A stretch of DNA of 64,000 bases, taken from contig CANRBG010000001.1 in NCBI GenBank assembly GCA_947628805.1, positions 25,655 through 89,654 of the forward strand, read 5' to 3'. The stretch comes from an uncultured Oscillospiraceae bacterium. Its GTDB lineage: Bacteria > Bacillota > Clostridia > Oscillospirales > Oscillospiraceae. Positions 29,101 through 37,389 of the stretch are shown piece after piece. The notes under the pieces are model-generated. The model saw nothing but the letters and a program-made list of their open reading frames with translations. It searched no databases and was not told the DNA's origin. The stretch's first letter is position 1; each line of letters starts with the position of its first letter. The position numbers were made by a program, and so were the translations under genes.

Positions 29101-30165
29101 TCACATTTCCTTCATCTTGGGGTCCAGCGCCTCCCGAAGCCCGTCTGCCACCAGGTTGAAGCTGAACATCAGCAGCGCCATGGCGATCACAGGGGGGATG
29201 ATCTGGTAGGGGTGGGTGGTAAAGGCGTTGAAGCCCTCGGAGATCAGCGAGCCCAGGGAGCACCGGGGCACCGGGATGCCCAGGCCCACGAAGCTCAAAA
29301 ACGCCTCCGTGAAGATGGCGGTGGGGATGGAGAACATCACCTGAGTGATGATGGGTCCGATGATATTGGGCAGGACCTCCCGGAAGATGATGAAGAACTT
29401 GCCCGCGCCCAGGGTCCGGGAGGCCAGCACGAATTCCTGCTCCTTGAGCTTGAGCATCTCCGCCCGGGCGATGCGGCTCATGCCCACCCACTCGGTGAGC
29501 ATCAGTGCGAAGATGATGGTCAGCATGCCGGGCTCCAGCACCAGCAGCAGCAGCGTCACGATCACCAGCCGGGGGATGCCGTTCATGATCTCCAGAAACC
29601 GCTGCATCACCATGTCCACCCGGCCGCCGAAGTAGCCGGAGATCAGGCCGTAGCTCATGCCGATGATCATGTCGATCAACGCCGCCGCCGCGGCGATGAT
29701 CAGGCTCACCCGGGCGCCGGACCAGGTCCGGGTCCAGATGTCCCGGCCAAAGTTGTCGCTGCCGAACCAGTAATACACGTCGGTCAGGTCTTTTTCGATG
29801 TAGTTGTTGACGGTCTTGTTGCCGGAGGTGGTGTGCATGGTCTCGGAGCCGTCGAAAATGCCGTAATTCTCCAGCCCCTGCACCCGGGGAGCCAGGTTTT
29901 TCTGGGTCAGCTGCTGGCCGTCGTAGGTGTAGGCATTCATGCCGGGGCCCACGATGGACATGAGGGTGATGATGATAATGAGGGCCAGACCCAGCACCGC
30001 GCTCTTTTTGCGGAAAAACCGCACCAGCACATCTTTCCAGAAGCTCTGGGAGGCAAAGTTGGTATCCAGCATCAGCGCGTCGTCGGCGTTTTTCAGCACG
30101 AAATCGGCGTCGGTGGGGACATAGGCGGTCTCGGCGGCCGCCAGAACGGGCTGTTTCTTTGCCAT
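29101..30165 (-). CDS. oppC: Oligopeptide ABC importer permease
   Basis: A 354-residue permease of the OppC/DppC family. An N-terminal cytoplasmic stretch of about 65 residues is followed by the first helix (AVLGLALIIIITLMSIVGPG) and a soluble extracellular insert (about residues 85-135). The last five helices with the EAA loop (LASRTLGAGKFFIIFREVLPN) form the core. The stop is TGA at 29101. One base separates it from oppB. Confidence 0.92.
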   Translation of the reverse strand: MAKKQPVLAAAETAYVPTDADFVLKNADDALMLDTNFASQSFWKDVLVRFFRKKSAVLGLALIIIITLMSIVGPGMNAYTYDGQQLTQKNLAPRVQGLENYGIFDGSETMHTTSGNKTVNNYIEKDLTDVYYWFGSDNFGRDIWTRTWSGARVSLIIAAAAALIDMIIGMSYGLISGYFGGRVDMVMQRFLEIMNGIPRLVIVTLLLLVLEPGMLTIIFALMLTEWVGMSRIARAEMLKLKEQEFVLASRTLGAGKFFIIFREVLPNIIGPIITQVMFSIPTAIFTEAFLSFVGLGIPVPRCSLGSLISEGFNAFTTHPYQIIPPVIAMALLMFSFNLVADGLREALDPKMKEM

Positions 30166-30166
30166 A

Positions 30167-31102
30167 TCAGTCGCCCTCCTTTGCCAGCCGGATGCGGGGA
30201 TCGATGACGCCGTAGAGGATATCCACCACCAGCATGATGCCGATATACATGGCGGAGTAGATGAAGCTCAGGGAGATGACCACGTTGTAGTCGTTGGATT
30301 GGATGGCGTTGACCAGCAAACTGCCCACGCCGGGGATGGCGAAGATCTTCTCCACCACCAGCGAGCCGGTCATCAGATCCACGATCAGCGGCGCCAGCAC
30401 GGTGATGATGGGGATCAGGGCGTTTCTGAGGGCGTGGCGGAAGATCAGCGCCGGGCCGGACACGCCCTTGCTCTCGGCCAGGAGCATGTAGTCGCTGTCC
30501 AGCACCTCCAGCATCTCGGTCCGGGTGAACCGGGCGATGGAGGCCATGGTGAACATGGAAAGGGCGATGCTGGGCAGTACGCTGGACTGGGTAGCCAGCT
30601 GGGTGTTGTACAGCATGGGGAACCACTGCAGCCGGAACCCCAGCGCGTAGCTCAAGGCCAGGGCAAACACATAAGAGGGCACCGATACGCCGATAACGGA
30701 TATGACCGTGGCCAGGGTGTCCCAGAAAGTGTCGTGCTTCAGCGCGGCGATCAGCCCCAGGATCAGCCCCATCACCGCTCCCAGGGCCACCGCCGCGCCG
30801 CCTATGTAGATGGAGGTGGGCAGACGGGTCTGGATCAGCTGGGAGATGGGGGTGTTCTTGGAGATGTTGTAGCTGACGCCGTAATCGCCCCGGAGCATGT
30901 TGCTCACGTAACGGAAAAACTGCACCAGCACCGGCTGGTCCAGGCCGTATTTGGCATAGAGCGCGGCACGCTGGTCGTCGTTGAGCTTTTCATCGTTGAA
31001 GGGCGAGCCGGGCATGAGCTGCATCAGGATGAACAGCACCAGCAGTATCGCCAGCAGCGTGAACAGCGACGTGAAAAGCCGTTTGAGCGTGTATTTTTTC
31101 AC
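30167..31102 (-). CDS. oppB: Oligopeptide ABC importer permease
   Basis: A 311-residue permease of the OppB/DppB family: first helix LFTSLFTLLAILLVLFILMQ, then MPGSPF, a conserved extracellular stretch and the EAA loop LLAESKGVSGPALIFRHALRN. The start is GTG at 31102, preceded by AAAGGAGGCAACC. The frame stays open upstream but lies in the hairpin-rich gap after oppA. It is read from the oppA promoter past a partial terminator, or from an unseen internal start. Confidence 0.9.
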   Translation of the reverse strand: MKKYTLKRLFTSLFTLLAILLVLFILMQLMPGSPFNDEKLNDDQRAALYAKYGLDQPVLVQFFRYVSNMLRGDYGVSYNISKNTPISQLIQTRLPTSIYIGGAAVALGAVMGLILGLIAALKHDTFWDTLATVISVIGVSVPSYVFALALSYALGFRLQWFPMLYNTQLATQSSVLPSIALSMFTMASIARFTRTEMLEVLDSDYMLLAESKGVSGPALIFRHALRNALIPIITVLAPLIVDLMTGSLVVEKIFAIPGVGSLLVNAIQSNDYNVVISLSFIYSAMYIGIMLVVDILYGVIDPRIRLAKEGD

Positions 31103-31123
31103 GGTTGCCTCCTTTTGGTTCGT

Positions 31124-31162
31124 CTGAACAGTGGCAACACAGGTCCCGTTGCCACTGTTCAG
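31124..31162. repeat. Perfect 15-base inverted repeat upstream of oppB
   Basis: CTGAACAGTGGCAAC (31124-31138) and its exact complement (31148-31162) with a 9-base loop, ending 21 bases before the oppB start codon and close to its ribosome-binding site. There is no T-tract in the direction of transcription, so it is not a terminator. It may stabilise the oppBCDF part of the message or be an operator. Confidence 0.7.
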
Positions 31163-31175
31163 GCAAGCCTTTATG

Positions 31176-31211
31176 AAAAGGCCGCGCCAAAGTTTGCGCT
31201 TCGGCGCGGCC
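31176..31211 (-). terminator. Partial terminator between oppA and oppB
   Basis: GGCCGCGCC (31211-31203, minus reading) pairs with GGCGCGGCC (31188-31180) around a 14-base loop and is followed by TTTT. The short T run suggests partial read-through into oppB. Confidence 0.6.
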
Positions 31212-31236
31212 GGACTTACATGCTGTGAGCGGAAGC

Positions 31237-32859
31237 TCAGCCCTCTTTGACCACGTTCTTGAACACGCGGTTGAGAGCGCAGGGATGATGCTCGATGCCG
31301 GTGACGGAGGGAGAGATCATCTCCGCGTTGGCCTGGGTGTACAGCGGGAAGATCACCGCGTCGGCCATGACCAGCTCCTCGGCGTCGTACAGCCGGGCCC
31401 AGCGGCCCTCGGCGTCCGTGCACAGGTCGCCGGTGGTGCACTCGTCGATGATGGCGTCATATTCCTCGTTGCTCCAGAAGCCGTAGTTGTTGGAGTTGTC
31501 GGTGACCCACATGCCCAGGTAGGTCATGGGATCGGCGTAGTCGGGGCCCCAGCGGGTCAGACCCAGCTCGAAGTCGCCGTTCTGCATATCCTCCACGCGC
31601 TGCTTCTTGGGCTCGATGGTCAGGTTGACGGTCAGGCCGGGCAGAGCGGTCTCCCACTGGCTCTTCAGCACCTGGGCGACCTTCTGGGGGGCGTCGTCGG
31701 CGTCAACGATCATGTCCAGCTCCAGAGAGTCGATGCCCAGCTCTTCCAGGCCGGCAGCCCAGTACTCGGCGGCCTTGTCGGTATCGTCGGCGCAGTAGTC
31801 GGCGTACTTGGACTGATCGCCGGAGAAGTCGGAGCCGTCCGGGCCGGTGGCGAACTGCAGAGGCACGGCGGTGTAGGTGGGGATGGAGCCGTCCATCAGC
31901 ACGCCCTCGGTGATGTCAACACGGTTGATGGCGTAGGTCAGAGCCATGCGGACGTTCAGGTTGGCAAGAGCCTCCACGCCCTTGATGTTGGGGCTGACAT
32001 ACCACAGGTAGCCGGCGCCCACGGTCAGGAAAGCGGGGTCGTCCTTGACCTGCTCCACCTGCTCGCCGTTGACCAGGGTGGTGTCCAGCGCGCCGGTCTG
32101 ATAGCTCATGAGGGCCTGCTGGGAGTCCTGGATGACCTGGTAGTTGACGCCGGAGATCTGCACGCTGTCGGCGTTGTAGTAGTCGGGGTTCTTGGTCATG
32201 TGGAAGGCGGTGGCGGCGGGCTCATAGCTGTCCAGGATGAACGCGCCGTTGGAAAGCACGGTCTCGGGGCTGGTGCCGAAGGTGTCGCCCACGGACTCAT
32301 AGAACGCCTGGTTCACGGGATAGTAGGTGGGGAAGTACATCAGGCTCAGGAAGTAGCTGACGGGCACGTTCAGGGTCACTTCCAGGGTCTTGTCGTCCAC
32401 GGCCTTGACGCCCAGCTCGGAGACGTCCTTCTCGCCGGCGATGATCTCGGCGGCGTTGACCACCTGGCCGATGTCGCTGAGCATGTAGGAATACTCAGAG
32501 GCGTTGGCGGGGTCCACGGCGCGCTGCCAGCCAAACACGAAGTCGGCGGCGGTCACGGGATCGCCGTTGCTCCACTGCGCGTCGCGCAGATGGAAGGTGT
32601 AGACGGTGCCGTCGTCGGAGATGTCCCAGCTCTCGGCGATGGCCGGGATGGCGCCGCCCTCGGCGTCCATCTGGGTCAGGCCGTCGGTGTAGCCGGCGAT
32701 GACCTCAAAGGAGGTGCCGTCAGTGGCGATCTGGGGGTCCAGGGACTCCACAGGGGTCTCGACCATCACGTTCAGGTCGGAGCCCTCCGCCGCCATGGCG
32801 GGCACAGCCAGGGAGAGGATCATGGCCAGCGCGAGAATAAGTGTTGCCAGTCTCTTCAT
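31237..32859 (-). CDS. oppA: Oligopeptide-binding protein (solute-binding family 5)
   Basis: A 540-residue extracellular peptide-binding protein. The signal peptide covers residues 1-23 (MKRLATLILALAMILSLAVP then AMA) with no lipobox cysteine. Family hallmarks are the early SLDPQIATDGTSFEV segment, the NGAFILDSYEP region and RWGPDYADPMTYLGMW near the C-terminus, which is typical of OppA. The ATG at 32859 follows GGAGGAACCAAA; the frame is open upstream. It is the first gene of the operon and is followed by a partial terminator that should make it the most abundant subunit. Confidence 0.9.
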   Translation of the reverse strand: MKRLATLILALAMILSLAVPAMAAEGSDLNVMVETPVESLDPQIATDGTSFEVIAGYTDGLTQMDAEGGAIPAIAESWDISDDGTVYTFHLRDAQWSNGDPVTAADFVFGWQRAVDPANASEYSYMLSDIGQVVNAAEIIAGEKDVSELGVKAVDDKTLEVTLNVPVSYFLSLMYFPTYYPVNQAFYESVGDTFGTSPETVLSNGAFILDSYEPAATAFHMTKNPDYYNADSVQISGVNYQVIQDSQQALMSYQTGALDTTLVNGEQVEQVKDDPAFLTVGAGYLWYVSPNIKGVEALANLNVRMALTYAINRVDITEGVLMDGSIPTYTAVPLQFATGPDGSDFSGDQSKYADYCADDTDKAAEYWAAGLEELGIDSLELDMIVDADDAPQKVAQVLKSQWETALPGLTVNLTIEPKKQRVEDMQNGDFELGLTRWGPDYADPMTYLGMWVTDNSNNYGFWSNEEYDAIIDECTTGDLCTDAEGRWARLYDAEELVMADAVIFPLYTQANAEMISPSVTGIEHHPCALNRVFKNVVKEG

Positions 32860-32951
32860 TTTGGTTCCTCCATAAAAGATTTTCGTACCGCGGGCCCGGC
32901 GGCGGACCGCCTGCATCCGCTATGTACACGCAATTCCGCTTTTACGCGGTA

Positions 32952-32991
32952 ATTATACAATATTTTATTACGTTAATGAATAAAAAGTCAA
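32952..32991 (-). promoter_or_regulatory. oppA: oppA promoter
   Basis: On the minus strand TTGACT (32991-32986) and TAAAAT (32967-32962) are 18 bases apart. A TATAAT (32957-32952) ten bases further on has only a poor -35 and may be an alternative start. Confidence 0.6.
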
Positions 32992-33094
32992 TGGCACTTT
33001 ATAACAAAACGGCAGGGCATATCCGCGTAAAAATCGGGACTATAGGCAAAAGACCGGGCCGTATACCCCGGGTCGTCGGAAATGCGGCTTTTGG

Positions 33095-33123
33095 TTGTAA
33101 CGGACCGGCGCATGTGGTAAACT
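33095..33123 (+). promoter_or_regulatory. Promoter of the membrane protein at 33164
   Basis: TTGTAA (33095-33100), 17-base spacer ending TGTGG, then TAAACT (33118-33123). The TGTGG before the -10 recurs at other promoters of the window. Confidence 0.6.
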
Positions 33124-33163
33124 ATATAAAAAGGCGCGAAAGAGCGCGGGGAGGATGGAGATC

Positions 33164-34876
33164 TTGCTGCATAAAATAAAAGAAAAGCTGCCAAAGGGCC
33201 GGTTCGGTCAGGTGCTGTTCAGCCTGATCGTCACGGCGGTGGTGGGGTTCGTGTACTTTTACGTGTCCCTGCCGGCCCTCAATTTCCAGGACGGGGCCTT
33301 TTATACCTTTCTGATATTGCTGTGCGCGGTGTACATCGGCTGCGCGGTGCTGACCACGGTGAAACGGAGCGTGACCGGCGGCGGTGACGACGGCGCCGCC
33401 CAGGTGGTGCGCACGCCGGGCCAGAAGATCCGGGAGGGCCTTCGCTTCATCCGCAGCAATTGCCTGCCGGTGGGCGTGCTGCTGGCGGTGGTGCTGGCGG
33501 CGGCGCTGGTAGGCAAGGTCATATCCCTGCCCGTGTTCCGGGCCGGGGCCTACCGGGAGCTGCTGGACGTGCAGACCGCCGACTTTGCCCAGGACGTGGC
33601 CCAGATATCCTTTAACGAGATCCCCACCCTGGACCGGACCTCCGCCAACTACCTGGGGGACCGGCAGATGGGCACCTTGAGCGACATGGTGAGCCAGTTC
33701 GAGTATTCCAACGACTCCACCCAGATCAACTACCAGGGCCGGCCCGTGCGGGTGGCACCCATCGGATACGCGGACCTGTTCAAGTGGTTCACCAACCGGG
33801 GCGGCGGCCTGCCGGCCTATGTGGTGGTGGACATGGTGACCCAGCAGGCCCAGGTGGTGCGCTTGGCCGAGGGCGTGAAATACTCCTTCTCCGAGCCTTT
33901 GAACCGGAACGTGCTGCGGCATCTGCGGTTCCAGTATCCCACCATGATGTTCTCCACGCCGGAATTTGAGATCGACGAGGACGGCCATCCCTGGTGGGTG
34001 GCGCCCCGGCTGGTGAAGACCATCGGCCTGTTCGGCGGACGGGACATCCGGGGGGCGGTGCTGCTGGACGCGGTCACCGGCGAGAGCCAGTATTATGAAG
34101 AGGTCCCCGCCTGGGTGGATACCTTGTATACCCCGGCGCTGATCATGGAGCAGTACGACTACCACGGCACCCTGGTCCACGGCTTCATCAACTCCATTTT
34201 GGGCCAGCGGGACGTGACCATGACCACGGAGGGATATAACTACATCGCCATGAACGACGATGTGTACGTCTACACCGGCGTCACCTCCGCCAACGCGGAC
34301 CAGTCCAATCTGGGGTTCCTGCTCTGCAACATGCGCACCAAGGAGACCCGCTACTACGAGGCCCCCGGCGCCACGGAGACGGCGGCCATGGCCTCCGCCA
34401 TGGGCGTGGTCCAGGACCTGGGCTATACCGCCACGTTCCCCCTGCTTCTGAACATCTCCGACCAGCCCACCTATTTCATCCCCCTGATGGACGCCACGAA
34501 TCTTGTGAAGAGCTACGCCATGGTGAACGTGGCCCAGTACCAGATCGTGGCGACCGGCTCCACGGTACCCGCCTGTGAGCGGACCTACGTGGGCATGCTG
34601 TCCGACCGGGGCGTGGTGAAAAACGACGCTCTGCCGGAGGTCCAGGCCGAGGCGGAGGGCACGGTGGAGGAGATCCGCACCGCTGTCCTGGGCGGGGCCA
34701 GCTGGTACTATATCCGCCTGGAGGGGGAGGACGTATTTTACGCCGTCTCCGCCGAGCAGGATCAAAACGCCATCATCCTCAGCGAGGGTGACCGGGTCGC
34801 CGTGGTCTATGAGGTCCCGGAGGAGGGAACGGACCCCGGCCCGATCCTGCAGGCCTACTCCGTCGCGATAAAATAA
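33164..34876 (+). CDS. Conserved membrane-anchored protein of unknown function
   Basis: About 570 residues. Three hydrophobic segments lie in the first 130 residues (VLFSLIVTAVVGFVYFYV, FLILLCAVYIGCAVL, VGVLLAVVLAAALVGKVI). A large domain of about 430 residues follows, probably outside the membrane, with repeated beta-rich stretches. The last 70 residues (from EGTVEEIRTAV to VAVVYEVP) look like a small OB-type barrel. The ribosome site GGGGAGG (33148-33154) abuts an ATG at 33155, so the in-frame TTG at 33164, nine bases after it, is the better start. It is monocistronic, with its own promoter and terminator. I do not recognise the family. Confidence 0.7.
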   Translation: MLHKIKEKLPKGRFGQVLFSLIVTAVVGFVYFYVSLPALNFQDGAFYTFLILLCAVYIGCAVLTTVKRSVTGGGDDGAAQVVRTPGQKIREGLRFIRSNCLPVGVLLAVVLAAALVGKVISLPVFRAGAYRELLDVQTADFAQDVAQISFNEIPTLDRTSANYLGDRQMGTLSDMVSQFEYSNDSTQINYQGRPVRVAPIGYADLFKWFTNRGGGLPAYVVVDMVTQQAQVVRLAEGVKYSFSEPLNRNVLRHLRFQYPTMMFSTPEFEIDEDGHPWWVAPRLVKTIGLFGGRDIRGAVLLDAVTGESQYYEEVPAWVDTLYTPALIMEQYDYHGTLVHGFINSILGQRDVTMTTEGYNYIAMNDDVYVYTGVTSANADQSNLGFLLCNMRTKETRYYEAPGATETAAMASAMGVVQDLGYTATFPLLLNISDQPTYFIPLMDATNLVKSYAMVNVAQYQIVATGSTVPACERTYVGMLSDRGVVKNDALPEVQAEAEGTVEEIRTAVLGGASWYYIRLEGEDVFYAVSAEQDQNAIILSEGDRVAVVYEVPEEGTDPGPILQAYSVAIK

Positions 34877-34889
34877 GCGTTCCCATGGC

Positions 34890-34918
34890 AAAGGCACGCC
34901 CGGCGGGCGTGCCTTTTT
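34890..34918. terminator. Bidirectional terminator
   Basis: AAAGGCACGCC (34890-34900) pairs with GGCGTGCCTTT (34906-34916) around a small GC loop, with T and A runs on both sides, between convergent genes. Confidence 0.85.
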
Positions 34919-34932
34919 CGTCTGTGCTTTTT

Positions 34933-36036
34933 CTATGTCCTGCCGCCGGTCAAAACGGCGTAGAAGCGGGGCAGGAGCTCTTTCAGTATCATGCTCCCCA
35001 GGATGCAGCCGCCGATGATGACGGCGGGGATACCCACATACTGGAGCACCTGGAAGGGCACCGTGGACGGCAGCAGCCGGGCCGCGGCCTTTTTCAGGAA
35101 CGTCAGGGCCAGCTCGTGGAACAGATACACCGGCATGCTGTATCCGGCCAGCCGGAGCAGGAACCGCCGCCAGCCGCCCCGGCACCAGGCGGTGGCCCGG
35201 GTGAAGAACAAAAGCCCCAGGATGATGGACACATGCCGGACCAGATATTGCAGCTGCGCCCCCCGCAGGGCGGTATCCGCCGCCACCGCCGCGGCATAGG
35301 CCGCCCCCAGCAGAAGGCCGGGCAGCCGGTCCGCGTCGGACAGCTGCAGGCCGTATTTCACCGCGTAGCAGCCCAAAAAGAAGTACACGACCGCCTGTTG
35401 GCTGAGAAACCAGGGCATCTTCAGGTCCAGGACCATGGCTGCCGCCAGGGCCAGCAGCGTCAGCCGGGGCAGCCGGTCGATCAGCGCCCGGATCGCCGGG
35501 ACCAGCAGGTTCAGGGCCAGCAGATCCCGCATGAACCAGAAGGGATACACCAGCGGCACATAGTCCGGCCCCCGCAGACCGGCGTAGGCGTTCAGAAGGT
35601 CCTTCCAGGACCAGCCCCGGACATTGTACACCGAGTCGTCCAGCACGAAGCCGCTGAGCGGGCCGATGTGCTGGGCGGCAAAGATCGCCCCGATCCAGAA
35701 GGTGGTGATGATCACATAGGGCACCAGAAGGCTCTTCACCTTTTTTCGCATGTTATCCGCCCATGTGAAGTCCCTGCGGTACAGCAGCAGGGAGGACAGA
35801 AAGAAAAATCCCGGCACGGCGCAGCGGGCGATCACCCGGGAGATGGCGTATTTTGTCCATTGCAGCCAGAGCGGGACTTCCAGCACCATGTCGCCTTCGG
35901 CAAAATGGATCTCCTCCGAATAGGCGTGGATGAAGACGACCAGGATGATGAACCACACCTTCAATATCCGTATCCGTTCCGACGAATCCTGGCTGATGAC
36001 ATATTCCCGCCGGCCGGCCAACGTCTTTGTTTCCAT
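34933..36036 (-). CDS. Acyltransferase family 3 membrane protein
   Basis: A 367-residue membrane protein with about ten helices. It belongs to the acyltransferase-3 (OafA/WecH/OpgC) family, which O-acylates sugars or cell-wall polymers across the membrane. The first helix with the conserved His-Ala (WFIILVVFIHAYSEE) and RCAVPGFFFLSSLLLYRR are the family's catalytic region. The ATG at 36036 follows GAAAGGAA. It stands alone, reading toward the shared terminator. Substrate unknown; cell-wall polysaccharide O-acetylation is the usual guess. Confidence 0.83.
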   Translation of the reverse strand: METKTLAGRREYVISQDSSERIRILKVWFIILVVFIHAYSEEIHFAEGDMVLEVPLWLQWTKYAISRVIARCAVPGFFFLSSLLLYRRDFTWADNMRKKVKSLLVPYVIITTFWIGAIFAAQHIGPLSGFVLDDSVYNVRGWSWKDLLNAYAGLRGPDYVPLVYPFWFMRDLLALNLLVPAIRALIDRLPRLTLLALAAAMVLDLKMPWFLSQQAVVYFFLGCYAVKYGLQLSDADRLPGLLLGAAYAAAVAADTALRGAQLQYLVRHVSIILGLLFFTRATAWCRGGWRRFLLRLAGYSMPVYLFHELALTFLKKAAARLLPSTVPFQVLQYVGIPAVIIGGCILGSMILKELLPRFYAVLTGGRT

Positions 36037-36079
36037 AGCCGTGTTCCTTTCTTTGTGATCATTTGCCCATGTGGGCCGC

Positions 36080-37186
36080 TCATCCCAGGGCGATCAGCTT
36101 TTTCCAGAACGTCACTCCGGCGGGCAGGACCGTCTCGTCGTCAAAGGCGAAATCCGGCCCGTGCAGGGCCGGCGTGTCCCCCACACCCAGGAAAAAGTAC
36201 AGGCCCGGCACGCGCTTTTGATAGAACGAAAAATCGTCCGCCCCCATGACCGGCTCCGGCAGCGGGGCGGGTCCCTCCGGCCCCAGCCCGGCGCAGACAG
36301 CCTGGTACAGGGCCTCGTCGTTCCACACAGCGGGATAGCCCTCGCTGCAATGGACGTCGATGGCGCAGCCGGTCTGGTCCGCCAGGGCCTGGCCGATGTC
36401 CGCCAGCAGCTTTTTGCAGGTGGAAAACGTCTCCTCCCGGTAGGTGCGGAACGTGCCCTCCAGCACCGTCTGGTCACTGAGGGCGTTGCGGACCGTGCCG
36501 GATGTCATCTTGCCGAACCGCAGCACGCTGGGCGGGTCCGCCGGCAGAGCCGCCGCCAGATCGTAGGCCAGGCGGAGAAATTCCGCCCCCGCCGCCAGGG
36601 CGTCCCGGCCCTCCCGCCAGCGGGCGATGTGTACGCTCCGGCCCGTGACGGTGACCGTCACCTCGCTGGACCGGGCCATCATGGGCCCCGGCCGGCAGTA
36701 AACCTGTCCCTTGGGCAGGCCGGGCCAGAGGTGGACGCCGAACACCCGCGTCACATTGTATTTTTCCAAAATGCCGCTGCCGCACAGGGCGGCGGCGCCG
36801 CCGGTGGTCTCCTCCGCCGGCTGGAACAAAAACAGCACGTTCCGGGGCAGGTCCCCGGCGCTTTTCGCTATGTGCTCCGCCAGCGCCAGGGCCATGGCCA
36901 TATGGCCGTCGTGGCCGCAGGCGTGCATAACGCCGGGGTGGACGGAGGCAAAGGCCAGGCCCGTGGCCTCCGTCACCGGCAGTGCGTCCATGTCCGCCCG
37001 GACGGCCACGGTCTCGTCCCGGCCCAGGTCGAACCAGGCGCAGACGCTCCCCGCCGTGGGAGAGGTGATCTCACAGCCCAGCTTTTCCAGCGCCGCCCGC
37101 AGATAGGCCGCCGTCTCCGGCAGACGGTCGTCCAGCTCCGGGATCCGGTGCAGGGCCCGGCGGTGGGCCACGGATGATTCGGCCAT
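36080..37186 (-). CDS. M20 amidohydrolase, probable N-acetyldiaminopimelate deacetylase
   Basis: A 368-residue metallo-amidohydrolase of the M20D family. Metal-site motifs are visible: HACGHDGHM near residue 88, QPAEETTGG near 121 and the late H in PALHGPDFAF. General family activity is removal of N-acyl groups from amino acids. Because it is divergent from dapA-dapB-dapH, the N-acetyl-LL-diaminopimelate deacetylase step of the acetylase lysine pathway is the likely role. The ATG at 37186 follows GGGAGGAAAATAC. Hippurate hydrolase-like proteins share the same motifs, so the substrate is inferred from context. Confidence 0.8.
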   Translation of the reverse strand: MAESSVAHRRALHRIPELDDRLPETAAYLRAALEKLGCEITSPTAGSVCAWFDLGRDETVAVRADMDALPVTEATGLAFASVHPGVMHACGHDGHMAMALALAEHIAKSAGDLPRNVLFLFQPAEETTGGAAALCGSGILEKYNVTRVFGVHLWPGLPKGQVYCRPGPMMARSSEVTVTVTGRSVHIARWREGRDALAAGAEFLRLAYDLAAALPADPPSVLRFGKMTSGTVRNALSDQTVLEGTFRTYREETFSTCKKLLADIGQALADQTGCAIDVHCSEGYPAVWNDEALYQAVCAGLGPEGPAPLPEPVMGADDFSFYQKRVPGLYFFLGVGDTPALHGPDFAFDDETVLPAGVTFWKKLIALG

Positions 37187-37220
37187 GGTATTTTCCTCCC
37201 GTTTCACGCGTATATAAGAA

Positions 37221-37249
37221 AGTATACCATACGCCGCCCCGGTCGAAAA
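37221..37249 (-). promoter_or_regulatory. Extended -10 promoter of the M20 gene
   Basis: On the minus strand ATGG then TATACT (37226-37221), with a poor -35 (TTTTCG, 37249-37244) 17 bases upstream. The TG before the -10 may compensate. Confidence 0.5.
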
Positions 37250-37307
37250 GCCCCAAAACGCGCCGCCGGAGCCGGCGATCCTTATAGGAACCTCCAACAG
37301 GAGGCTA

Positions 37308-37336
37308 TTGCACTATGGCGCGCTGTATGATATAAT
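37308..37336 (+). promoter_or_regulatory. Promoter of dapABH
   Basis: TTGCAC (37308-37313) and TATAAT (37331-37336) with a 17-base spacer. The leader of about 45 bases is too short for a lysine riboswitch, and none is seen. Confidence 0.75.
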
Positions 37337-37389
37337 TTGCAAGAAAATGCCAAGAGGGAACAGAAAATATTGCATTGGAGGAATGGGGT

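Larger units (their letters stand above)
32860..33163. other. Divergent intergenic region oppA / membrane protein
   Basis: About 300 bases without a gene. The centre (32941-33000) is AT-rich and holds the oppA promoter. The right part (33095-33123) holds the rightward promoter. No other dyad or repeat stands out. Confidence 0.5.

Noticed and set aside
33155-33157. ATG at 33155 as start of the unknown membrane protein
   Set aside because: It abuts the GGGGAGG ribosome site with no spacing; the TTG at 33164 is better placed, though only a protein N-terminus would settle it.
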